From Roseburia sp. (GTDB lineage: Bacteria; Bacteroidota; Bacteroidia; Bacteroidales; Bacteroidaceae), in assembly GCA_023665185.1 (NCBI GenBank), contig JAMPEL010000019.1, positions 1 to 41,733 on the forward strand: a stretch of 41,733 bases of DNA, written 5' to 3'. The notes under the pieces were generated by a model. That model was given only the letters and a program-made list of their open reading frames with translations. It was not told where the DNA came from and ran no database searches. Position 1 is the first letter of the stretch, and every line of letters begins with the position of its first letter. The translations under genes and the position numbers were made by a program. Positions 19,278 through 26,973 of this stretch are shown here, one piece after another.

Positions 19278-19296
19278 AAAAAAAAAAAAAAAAAAA
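19278..19296. repeat. 19-base homopolymeric A (T on the coding side) tract
   Basis: There are nineteen consecutive A on the plus strand, in the 259-base gap between the tyrosine kinase stop and the peptide start. On the coding strand it is T19, about 70 bases upstream of the peptide ATG and just downstream of a TTTG (19310-19313) that could be a -33 element. Such tracts slip during replication. Confidence 0.95.
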
Positions 19297-19465
19297 TAAA
19301 CTATTTTCGCAAACCGTTTATTTTCCGAAGTTCTATGCGATTGATGACCTCCCCAAAATAGTTCTTCGCCAAGAACAGGGGAAATACATGTTTAATTGAA
19401 CTTCTTTATGTATTCTTGTAGAGGGAAAATGAAAGACAAGTGAGCAAGTGTACATGCCTGCTTAC

Positions 19466-21847
19466 TTATCTGCCAAGTCTAAAAAAACTTCGTTTCTTTT
19501 TCTTCTTGCCCTTTCCGTAACCGTAGCCGTAATGTCCATAGCCATAACCGTAGCCATATCCGTAACCGTAGCCGCGCTTATGCGGGTCGATGCCATTCAA
19601 CACCACAGCCATATTTGTGAGCTTTTTCTCCTGATACAGGCTCTCAATGTCGGGCAATTGCCGGCGGTCGAGCTTTCCGGCACGTATGACAAATATCGTG
19701 ATGTCAGCAATACGGTTCACAATAGCGGCATCGGCAATGATTCCCACCGGTACATTATCGGCAATAATATAATCAAACCTTTCTTTCAGCTCCGCCACCA
19801 GTTCATCCAGTCGGTTGTCCATCAGCAACTCGGCAGGGTTGGGAGCCACAGCACCAGCAGTGACAATGCTGATATTGTCACAATGCTCATCCTGCTGTAT
19901 GATGTCATCGACTGTAATGCTGGTATCTGCCAGATAGTTTGTCACACCCATTCTTCTCTTGCGGATATGTCCCGAGAGTGTACCCTTTCGGATGTCGAGG
20001 TCGAGCAACACAACCCGCTTATTGGCAAACATAAGGCTCATGGCAAGATTCCGGGAGATGAATGTCTTTCCTGCTCCCTCGCTGAAAGAAGTGAAAGTGA
20101 TGACTTTCAAGTCTTTGTTTTTCATCATAAATTCCATGTTGGTACGCAAGATTCTGAATGCCTCCGACAGCATGTCATCCCCACTCTTATGTATGACAGT
20201 CTTCTTCTTTTGCTTCATCATGTCCTTATCGACAGGAATCTCCCCGAGAAACGGCAGCGTGATTGCCTCCTCCAGCTCTCTGCGGCTATGCACCTTAGTG
20301 TCGATAAAAAGCAGCAACAGGAAGATGACTCCCGGAATTGCCACTCCAATAGCAAATCCAAGCAGAAGAATGCGGTTGCGCTCTGGAGAGATTGGTGCCG
20401 AACTGCCCTCTGCCCCGTCAATGACACGCGCATTGTTGTCAGCCATAGCCTGTGAAAGCGCATTCTCCTCACGCTTGTTGAGCAAGAACATATAGAGCGA
20501 CTCCTTTATCTTCTGCTGTCGCTCAATGGACAACATCTGCCGTTCTTTTGTAGGAATTGACACCACACGGCTCTGCGCCATGCGCTCTCTGCTCAGCGCG
20601 TCGTTCCGCCTTACGTTAAGGGTCACAATGACATTGTCTACCGCCCGTATCATACTCTGCTTCATGGCAGTGAGCGAGTTGTTAAGTTCCTCCACCACAG
20701 GGTTGCTGTCACTGCTGTCATCAACAAGTTTGTCACGGCGCAACTTTATATGGTTATACTGGCTGATGAGGCTCTCCACATTGCTGTCGCTAATGCCCGT
20801 GTTTGCAGGAATCAGCTCCGTGTCGTTTGCAGGATTGGTCAGATAGTTCTTGATGAAACTGGCAAGCCTTATCTGAGTCTCCATTTCCATAACATCGGCA
20901 TTATAGCGGCGGCTCTCGCTCATATCCATTCCGGCAGAAGAACCGAGGTCAATCACCTGATTGGACTTCTTGAATGTCTCCAGTTCCGACTCCACTCCGC
21001 CCAGTTCCTTCTCAATAATGACAAGTCGCTCGTTGATGAACTCTGCCGTATTGATAGAAATCTGGTTCTTGTCATTGACAGCCTCCTCATTATATACGGC
21101 AATAAGCATATTGAGAATGTCCTCTGCCCGGCGAGGCGACGAGTCCTTAAGCGAGAGTGTGAGAATGGACGACTCACCCTGCTCCTGCCTGATGCCGAAA
21201 TTGGCAAGGAACTGTCCGATGACAGCCTCGACAGGCAATTTGTACACATCAATGGTTGTCCCAAACCATGACTTGTCATAACTGTTGGTGGGAGTTACCA
21301 ATATGCGGTGTCCGTTGAAACGTATCGTATCGTTCAGATGCGCAATTTTCTTGCTGCCGCCTTTCTTGTCACCAGTCACCGACAACACAAACGAGTTCTT
21401 GTCTCTCGGTGTGACGGACAGTGAGATATAGCTTCCCGGAGTGGCATCAAGAAATGTCACTGTCACCGGCGAGAGCGAGTACAGCTCCAGATGGCGCAGT
21501 TTTATTTTCTGGCGGTAACTCACGTCCGCATGAAGCCGCTGCACCGTTTCCCTCATCAGTTTCTTGGAACGGAATTGCAGGATTTCATTCGACACATTCA
21601 CCTTATTGATAAGGTTGTCATACCTGTCGAGTCCCGATGAATAGTTCTTGTTCGACGGGTCTTTAATAATGACAGTGGCCTTGCGATAATATATAAAAGG
21701 AGAAAGTGCGTACTTCAGGTATGCCACCCCGACGCAAATCACGACCGACAGCAAAAACCATTTCCATTTTGAGGCGAGATACATCAAAAGGTCTATAATG
21801 TTGACTCCCTGATCTTTTTTCTCCGACAACGACCTGTTTGCTTGCAT
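19466..21847 (-). CDS. Wzc-type polysaccharide copolymerase / tyrosine autokinase
   Basis: This 793-residue inner membrane protein controls chain length and export in Wzy-dependent polysaccharide assembly. There is a membrane segment near residues 32-50 and a long periplasmic region with coiled-coil character (VIIEKELGGVESELETFKK, about 275). The second membrane segment is near 500-525 (GFAIGVAIPGVIFLLLLF). The cytoplasmic BY-kinase domain has Walker A SEGAGKT (about 590), Walker A' VVLLDLDIRKG and Walker B FDYIIADNVP. The C-terminal tail has at least nine Tyr in GY repeats followed by a Lys/Arg-rich end, the expected autophosphorylation cluster. No cognate phosphatase gene is seen in the window. 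It follows the export lipoprotein by 13 bases. Confidence 0.93.
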   Translation of the reverse strand: MQANRSLSEKKDQGVNIIDLLMYLASKWKWFLLSVVICVGVAYLKYALSPFIYYRKATVIIKDPSNKNYSSGLDRYDNLINKVNVSNEILQFRSKKLMRETVQRLHADVSYRQKIKLRHLELYSLSPVTVTFLDATPGSYISLSVTPRDKNSFVLSVTGDKKGGSKKIAHLNDTIRFNGHRILVTPTNSYDKSWFGTTIDVYKLPVEAVIGQFLANFGIRQEQGESSILTLSLKDSSPRRAEDILNMLIAVYNEEAVNDKNQISINTAEFINERLVIIEKELGGVESELETFKKSNQVIDLGSSAGMDMSESRRYNADVMEMETQIRLASFIKNYLTNPANDTELIPANTGISDSNVESLISQYNHIKLRRDKLVDDSSDSNPVVEELNNSLTAMKQSMIRAVDNVIVTLNVRRNDALSRERMAQSRVVSIPTKERQMLSIERQQKIKESLYMFLLNKREENALSQAMADNNARVIDGAEGSSAPISPERNRILLLGFAIGVAIPGVIFLLLLFIDTKVHSRRELEEAITLPFLGEIPVDKDMMKQKKKTVIHKSGDDMLSEAFRILRTNMEFMMKNKDLKVITFTSFSEGAGKTFISRNLAMSLMFANKRVVLLDLDIRKGTLSGHIRKRRMGVTNYLADTSITVDDIIQQDEHCDNISIVTAGAVAPNPAELLMDNRLDELVAELKERFDYIIADNVPVGIIADAAIVNRIADITIFVIRAGKLDRRQLPDIESLYQEKKLTNMAVVLNGIDPHKRGYGYGYGYGYGYGHYGYGYGKGKKKKKRSFFRLGR

Positions 21848-21860
21848 AAATGTTACGTTC

Positions 21861-22658
21861 TTATTTCACAATCCAATAAATAGTAGTGGCAAGGCTCACC
21901 AGTCCCATAAAGATACTTGAATACCTTACCACATTATCCACAGCATCACGCTTCTTGTACTTCGGTTCCACATACACAATGTCGTTCTGTTGCAGATAGA
22001 AGCACGGAGAGTCGAAAATATCCTTGCTGTGCAAGTCGTGCATGAACATCACACGCTCATCGCCCACCTCGCGTATCACTGCCACTCGGTCAATCCGTGC
22101 GTTCACACTGAGATCTCTCGCATTGGCAATAGCCTCAAGAAGCGTAATGCGATCGCCATTGACGGTGTAGGTGCCATTGCTGCCCACAGCCCCGAGCACA
22201 GTGTACTTGAAATTAAGGAACTCTATGGATACCAGCGGCTCCTTAATGTAATTGCCATCGACAATTTTTTTCTTTATCATCTCCGTCAGGTCACTGACAG
22301 TCATACCCTCCACATGCAATGTACCGAGAATAGGAAACTCGATATTTCCATCAGAATCCACACGATAGCCTTTCTCCTTCGACACGGCTGCCTCTGTAGA
22401 AACGGCATTCACATTCCCGTCCGAGGACATCTGAAACAGTCCGCCTGCCATATTGAAAGGCAATGCCAGCTCAGGACTTTTGCAACTGACAGTAATAGAC
22501 AAACGGTCATCGCGATGCACCACCGCCTCATGCCTTGTGTCGAAGGGATACCCCTCTCCCACTTTCATGTCTGCCAGATAGACAAACTTCTTTTGTGATG
22601 AGCAGGATGACAACATCATCACTGCCAACAGGCTTATAAAAGCCACACGTTTTCTCAT
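21861..22658 (-). CDS. Wza-type polysaccharide export lipoprotein
   Basis: This 265-residue outer membrane export channel subunit has a lipoprotein signal ending MMLSSCSS (lipidated Cys about 19). The polysaccharide export domain covers RDDRLSITVSCKSPELA and GNIEFPILGTLHVEGMTVSDL (about 50-130). A SLBB-like domain follows: VLGAVGSNGTYTVNGDRITLLEAIANA (about 152-180). A final hydrophobic helix is near 245-263 (IFMGLVSLATTIYWIV), corresponding to the membrane-spanning barrel helix of Wza. It works with the adjacent copolymerase/kinase. It lies 27 bases after the HprK-like gene, suggesting the kinase cassette and the exporter are co-expressed. Confidence 0.93.
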   Translation of the reverse strand: MRKRVAFISLLAVMMLSSCSSQKKFVYLADMKVGEGYPFDTRHEAVVHRDDRLSITVSCKSPELALPFNMAGGLFQMSSDGNVNAVSTEAAVSKEKGYRVDSDGNIEFPILGTLHVEGMTVSDLTEMIKKKIVDGNYIKEPLVSIEFLNFKYTVLGAVGSNGTYTVNGDRITLLEAIANARDLSVNARIDRVAVIREVGDERVMFMHDLHSKDIFDSPCFYLQQNDIVYVEPKYKKRDAVDNVVRYSSIFMGLVSLATTIYWIVK

Positions 22659-22685
22659 ATTCTTATTTCTTTATTTATTTCCTTA

Positions 22686-23588
22686 TTACTCACCTGCCCG
22701 AGACATGTCGAGGCTTTTCCTGCATAGTTCGGCTGCCGCCTCATCGGGCAGACATTCCAATATGCCTACTCTTACAGTTGTAGCGATTCCTGTCAGCGTA
22801 TCACACATCGCGTCATAAGCCCCACCATCTTCTTTTATGACCACACAGCCCGGAAGCAGTGCTGCAAAAGCCGTCACTCCCTCACAGGGAATGAAGCGGT
22901 TTCCGACATTCTGCCGGATACGCACAAACCCTCCGACTGCGCACGATTTGTTCTTATAACATGCCGTCTTTCCGCTCCACGGAGTGCCATAGACCACTGC
23001 GATTCCATTTTCCATTCTGACAACCGGATTGTCATCGTTCAGCAACTCACAGCTATCAAAACATCTCTGCCACAAACGGGAATGCGTACTTTTTCCGGTG
23101 CCGCTTTTTCCCATAAAGATATATGCCTTTCCGTCAAGACACACGGTAGAGGCATGGAGCGACACGGCTCCATGCCGGATAATTGCCTGCGAATAAGCTA
23201 TACGGAGCAGGTTTCCCAGCGCAATGCCGGAACAAATGCCTGTTCCGACAATCACAATATGTATGTCAGAACAATATGAGTCGGCATACATATAAAGCCT
23301 GCTCTCATCGTCTGTCAGCAGTGACGACTCTACCACATACCCGTCTGTATGCTTCCACAACCGGATAAAGTTCATGTTGTTGGAGGATTCCTCTATCAGA
23401 CGGAAGGAAGACGGCAGACCGTCAAACGCGCCATGCGATATGCGGCAACAAAACAAGCAGTCGTCATCCGGTACGCAACCACACTCAAAAGAGGAAAAAG
23501 AAGGCAGCAGATTGTGTATGTGTATGTCCTCGCCTGAACTTATCCTGAATACGAAATCCGCTATACGATAATGATCTGTTTTGTTCAT
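22686..23588 (-). CDS. HprK-like P-loop kinase
   Basis: This 300-residue protein is related to the C-terminal kinase domain of HPr kinase. In order it has HASTVCLDGKAYIFMGKSGTGKST (P-loop GKSGTGKST near residue 163), LLNDDNPVV (acidic catalytic/metal motif, about 195) and YGTPWSGK (about 213). These are the conserved trio of HprK-related proteins associated with lasso peptides and with PqqD-containing polysaccharide loci. The N-terminal ~130 residues are unlike classical HprK and have no recognised domain. No HPr or PTS gene is near, so the substrate is probably not HPr. Its start overlaps the nucleotidyltransferase-fold gene by 4 bases, indicating tight coupling. The phosphorylated target is unknown. 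Confidence 0.85.
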   Translation of the reverse strand: MNKTDHYRIADFVFRISSGEDIHIHNLLPSFSSFECGCVPDDDCLFCCRISHGAFDGLPSSFRLIEESSNNMNFIRLWKHTDGYVVESSLLTDDESRLYMYADSYCSDIHIVIVGTGICSGIALGNLLRIAYSQAIIRHGAVSLHASTVCLDGKAYIFMGKSGTGKSTHSRLWQRCFDSCELLNDDNPVVRMENGIAVVYGTPWSGKTACYKNKSCAVGGFVRIRQNVGNRFIPCEGVTAFAALLPGCVVIKEDGGAYDAMCDTLTGIATTVRVGILECLPDEAAAELCRKSLDMSRAGE

Positions 23589-24700
23589 TTTATTTGTCCA
23601 AGCAGTAGTTTACTGAAAATCCAAAAGCTCTCGGAGGCGGCATACCGCATAGGGAATGTCCCATGCCGGAAGAACGAGCACATTGTGTCCATCTTGTGTC
23701 TCCATGCCGCATCCCCTACATTGGAATGTTTATAGCCCTCAGAACCGAAATTGCCTGTTTGAAGAACAAATGACAGCAATTTGCCGGTATTTTTGTCAGG
23801 GCGGCACTCATAGAGTAACGCAGCACTGTCAAGAGCCAAATGTTCAGTCAGAAAAGCCAGAAGCAGGTTATTCCATTTGTACAATCCGGTCTTCTGAAAG
23901 ACGTTCCTCAGCTCATCGCCGTCCACAAGGTCATGCAGACAATGACAGGCACGCGCCATATCGCAAAACTGACGCAGCCCGACACCTGCTCCCAATGTAT
24001 GTTTGAGGATATGTGTGCTAAGCATAAAGAGTGTCAACACCGGAGAGGCAACCGAAACTGATACGAAACCGTCTTCTGTCGGAATCTCAACAGCCGTAAA
24101 ACCTTTCCGCTCTATCAAATTGGAAAGAAAGCCCTGCATGAAAGGATTGTACATATCGAACAAGGTAAGATGATGCTCCACACTTATTCCGTTCCAACGG
24201 TAATGACACGCATGGTCGGACGCGCGTTTGACAGTCGAGCCACTTTCTCCGACAATGTCACAGGCAAGATTGAAATCGCTTTTTTCGGGAAAGAACAGAT
24301 CTATATCCCCACACTCGCGCAACAAGGGATACTCATACATTCCGGCTATGCCCTGTCCTTTCTGAAGCACGGCCCAAATACCGTGCTTGTTGAACAAGCC
24401 TGTCAATTCAGCAAGTGTGCCATTCATCAGCCGGTTGTTGCGCTCTACGCGTTCCGCCGCTGCCGCCCATCGGCACATCAAGTCCAATGGCGGCAAACAA
24501 TTATCAGGAATATGATGAAGCCCTCGGTATGCAATGCCTGTCACCGTTTGCAGGACAGACGCTGCAAACACAGCCTTCCATTTTTCGGCAGACAACGGAA
24601 AGGCAGACAAATCGTCCACATCCCTCTCCCACAAGCCTGCCCTCACCAAACTAAGGAAAGCAGACCGCACCTTATCAGGCAGCACCTCACTCATCGGCAA
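23585..24700 (-). CDS. nucleotidyltransferase-fold protein of the PqqD/HprK cassette
   Basis: This 371-residue member of the uncharacterised nucleotidyltransferase family has KGQGIAGMY..PLLRECGDIDLFFPE near residues 115-140, where GDID supplies the putative catalytic aspartates. GVGLRQFCD lies near residue 245 and QTGNFGSEGY near 315. It is homologous to the 2206-3351 protein. Its start lies 14 bases inside the PqqD-like gene and its end overlaps the HprK-like gene by 4 bases, so the three proteins are almost certainly made together. In lasso peptide clusters a similar pair (kinase plus this nucleotidyltransferase) tailors the peptide. Whether it acts on a peptide, lipid or sugar here cannot be told. 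Confidence 0.8.
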   Translation of the reverse strand: MPMSEVLPDKVRSAFLSLVRAGLWERDVDDLSAFPLSAEKWKAVFAASVLQTVTGIAYRGLHHIPDNCLPPLDLMCRWAAAAERVERNNRLMNGTLAELTGLFNKHGIWAVLQKGQGIAGMYEYPLLRECGDIDLFFPEKSDFNLACDIVGESGSTVKRASDHACHYRWNGISVEHHLTLFDMYNPFMQGFLSNLIERKGFTAVEIPTEDGFVSVSVASPVLTLFMLSTHILKHTLGAGVGLRQFCDMARACHCLHDLVDGDELRNVFQKTGLYKWNNLLLAFLTEHLALDSAALLYECRPDKNTGKLLSFVLQTGNFGSEGYKHSNVGDAAWRHKMDTMCSFFRHGTFPMRYAASESFWIFSKLLLGQIK

Positions 24701-24962
24701 GCATCAGTCCAAATTGTCGCCAACTGTCCAACAGACATGTCACATCCGCTTTGGCTCTTCCGGCATCCACTTCATAGTCCTCACACAACCATTCCACAAG
24801 CTGTTCGGGAGTGAACTCCGTATTTTCTGCCTTCCGCCACAGCATGGCGGCAGTGTGGTTCATATAGAACACGTTAGTCATGTTGGCATGTCCCGTACAC
24901 GCATCGACAATGACGAATCTGTTGCCGATTTGTCTCAATTTATGATTAGGATTCAATTTCAT
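24687..24962 (-). CDS. PqqD-like peptide recognition protein
   Basis: This 91-residue protein with the PqqD winged-helix pattern has strand LRQIGNRFVIVD, then MTNVFYMNHTAAMLWRKAE (the usual N-x-T-A-x-x-x-W helix motif), TPEQLVEWLCEDYEVD, and a final helix ADVTCLLDSWRQFGLM. PqqD-family proteins are RiPP recognition elements that bind a leader peptide and present it to a modifying enzyme. The same fold accompanies HprK-related kinases in polysaccharide loci, where it is called a peptide chaperone. It is first in an overlapping cassette with the nucleotidyltransferase-fold protein and kinase. A peptide partner is expected; the 19018-19206 peptide is the best candidate in the window. Confidence 0.82.
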   Translation of the reverse strand: MKLNPNHKLRQIGNRFVIVDACTGHANMTNVFYMNHTAAMLWRKAENTEFTPEQLVEWLCEDYEVDAGRAKADVTCLLDSWRQFGLMLADE

Positions 24963-25055
24963 TTATATAATGTGTTTGTATTATTGCTTTAGGAAACAGT
25001 TTCTAAGCCCACTCGAAACATCTATCGGGCATAGTTTGAATGTATGAACAGCGCG

Positions 25056-25063
25056 CAAAATTA
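25056..25063 (-). promoter_or_regulatory. possible internal promoter before the PqqD-like gene
   Basis: TAATTTTG on the minus strand matches TAnnTTTG exactly in a 234-base gap, about 95 bases before the PqqD-like start. No clear TTTG lies at the right distance upstream. The gap is unusual in this tightly packed locus, which favours a second transcription start here. Confidence 0.35.
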
Positions 25064-25159
25064 TCAAAACCACAGTGCGGTTTACAGAATACAACAGGAA
25101 TGAGCTGACTTTCCATTGCCTTTTGCCCGAATTGTTTTCAAATAAAATCAGAATAGTCT

Positions 25160-25202
25160 TTTTGAGACGGCAAAAGCCTTTCCGGTATATCCTGTCTCAA
25201 AA
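25160..25202. other. hairpin across the phosphoglycosyl transferase stop codon
   Basis: TTTTGAGAC (25160-25168) pairs perfectly with GTCTCAAAA (25194-25202) over a 25-base loop. The stop codon (25197-25199) is inside the stem. There is no T run after it on the minus strand, so it is not a standard terminator. It could be an attenuator, a processing site or a 3'-end stabiliser for the upstream mRNA. Confidence 0.55.
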
Positions 25203-25829
25203 CTTCTTGCCCGTGAATATGGCGGACACCGTGAGAAAGACAATCTTCACATCGAGCCACAATGAGCGGTTTCTCATATAATCGAGGTCAAGTCTCAGAC
25301 GCTCCAACATCTTATCCATCGTATCCGTGTATCCGTTATACAGGGTGGCAAAGGAGAACACTCCCGGACGAAGGGCATAGAGCTTTGCGTAATCGGGATT
25401 TATCTCCATAATCTGGTCAATGAAATACTTGCGCTCCGGACGGTAGCCCACAAACGACATGTCGCCGCACAACACATTCCAAAGCTGTGGAAGCTCGTCA
25501 AGATGATGCTCACGCAGAAAACGTCCGGTGCGTGTCAGCCTGTCATCATGTTCCTTGCACAACATCGGCACACCCTCGTCCTCCGCCGTGGTTATCATAG
25601 AACGGAACTTGTAGATATGGAAAGGCTTTCCATTGAGTCCGATACGCTCTTGCGAGAAAAAGACCTTTCCGCCATCCTCACACTTCACGGCAACGTATAT
25701 CACCAGAAATACCGGAGAAAACACTATCAGCCCGACAAGAGCTATCATAACATCCATCATACGTTTTACGGCAAGCGATACAGCCGACATATTGCCATTC
25801 TCTTTATAACATTCCATAAGTTCCAACAT
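25197..25829 (-). CDS. polyprenyl-phosphate phosphoglycosyl transferase (initiating sugar transferase)
   Basis: This 210-residue monotopic transferase of the PglC/WcaJ C-terminal type moves a sugar phosphate from a nucleotide sugar to undecaprenyl phosphate and so starts the repeat unit. There is one N-terminal hydrophobic segment (about 30-50, ALVGLIVFSPVFLVIYVAV). The core motifs are FFSQERIGLNGKPFHIYKFRSM, then the conserved acidic/basic pair in LREHHLDELPQLWNVL, DMSFVGYRPE, and LRPGVFSFATL. The short form lacks the extra N-terminal helices of WcaJ. It is the last gene of the assembly block before the 234-base gap. Confidence 0.93.
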   Translation of the reverse strand: MLELMECYKENGNMSAVSLAVKRMMDVMIALVGLIVFSPVFLVIYVAVKCEDGGKVFFSQERIGLNGKPFHIYKFRSMITTAEDEGVPMLCKEHDDRLTRTGRFLREHHLDELPQLWNVLCGDMSFVGYRPERKYFIDQIMEINPDYAKLYALRPGVFSFATLYNGYTDTMDKMLERLRLDLDYMRNRSLWLDVKIVFLTVSAIFTGKKF

Positions 25830-25837
25830 TTCAACAA

Positions 25838-26953
25838 TTAGTTATCCAATAAATTCTCATATATCTTCCGGCATTTGCCTACCATAGCGTCTTTAGTGAA
25901 CATCCTTTTGTATCGTTCCTTTGCGTTCCGTGAATATGTCCGGTAAATTGTCTCATCATTCGTGATTGTCATTATAGCCTCAGCAATCGCCCGGGCATCT
26001 TTCGGCCGGACATTCAAGCCGGACACTCCATGCTTATTCACCCACGAAACTCCGGAGTGCGGAATGGTGGTTGCCACAACCGGCTTGCCAAACGACATCG
26101 CCTCAATCTGTACAATGCCGAAAGCCTCCGTCTTCTGCACAGAGCTGAGACAGAACAAATCACAAGCCTCATAATAGGCGGGAAGCAAATCATCGGGAAT
26201 GAAGTCGAGAAGCCTGACTCTGGCATTCAGATTGAGACTGTCTATCTGTTCCTGAAGCCTGACTCTCAAACGGCCTGTGCCTCCAATCAATATCACATAA
26301 TCGTCACCTAAATAGCAGGCGGCATCCACCAGATACGAATACCCCTTATATGCTACAAGCCGTCCCAGTGAGAAGACTATTTTCTTCCCCTCAAATGTTT
26401 TTCTTATTTCCGCCACCTGTTTCTGAACAGGCACCATCGTGTCGATACCGATAGGCAAACAAATGAACTTTCGGGAGAATCCGCGCAGAAACGGCGACTC
26501 CTCCAAATAGACTGGAGTTGTGCCTACAATCACATCGGCACGACGCAGCAGCCACTTCTGCAAGGGAATGTAGAATCTCAACAAGGCCTTTTGCTTGCAA
26601 ATATCGCTATGCCAATGTACCACAACCTTGCCTTTATATCCGGAACAGAAAAGGGCAAGACATGCCATCGGGTCAGGATGGTGTACATGCACAATGTCAT
26701 ACTCATGGCATACCTTCCGCAAACACCGAATCATTTCGGGCGAAATCATTGTCGCCGCCTTTTTCACCAGTGCCTTGCAAATGACAAGACGCGCATGTTC
26801 ATTGACCGACATTATCTTACTACCATATATGTCCGACGCACACACCATGTCGCATGTCATCCCGCATTGCGACAGTCCGGTCATCAAGTCATACATCACT
26901 TTCTCCACTCCACCTTCTATAGGATAGAATTTTCCCAACTGAAGAACTTTCAT
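25838..26953 (-). CDS. family 4 glycosyltransferase (first of three)
   Basis: I chose the ATG at 26953 (MKVLQLGKFYPIEGGVEKV): it begins exactly at the GT4 N-terminal strand and leaves 20 bases after the upstream gene. The ATG at 27010 would overlap that gene by 37 bases. The resulting 371-residue GT-B protein has IVHVHHPDPMA, FSLGRLVAYKGYSYLVDA (donor-side, about 205), and the EX7E motif in KTEAFGIVQIEAMSFGKPVVAT (about 275-295). It is a retaining enzyme acting on the lipid-linked repeat unit in the cytoplasm. It is 8 bases upstream of the initiating transferase gene, so it may add one of the first sugars. Confidence 0.9.
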   Translation of the reverse strand: MKVLQLGKFYPIEGGVEKVMYDLMTGLSQCGMTCDMVCASDIYGSKIMSVNEHARLVICKALVKKAATMISPEMIRCLRKVCHEYDIVHVHHPDPMACLALFCSGYKGKVVVHWHSDICKQKALLRFYIPLQKWLLRRADVIVGTTPVYLEESPFLRGFSRKFICLPIGIDTMVPVQKQVAEIRKTFEGKKIVFSLGRLVAYKGYSYLVDAACYLGDDYVILIGGTGRLRVRLQEQIDSLNLNARVRLLDFIPDDLLPAYYEACDLFCLSSVQKTEAFGIVQIEAMSFGKPVVATTIPHSGVSWVNKHGVSGLNVRPKDARAIAEAIMTITNDETIYRTYSRNAKERYKRMFTKDAMVGKCRKIYENLLDN

Positions 26954-26973
26954 ATCACCGATTTTATTTCCAG

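Noticed and set aside
19490-19590. Short tandem repeats near 19.5 kb as a CRISPR or intergenic repeat
   Set aside because: They are in-frame GY codons of the Wzc-type kinase tail, not spaced repeats.
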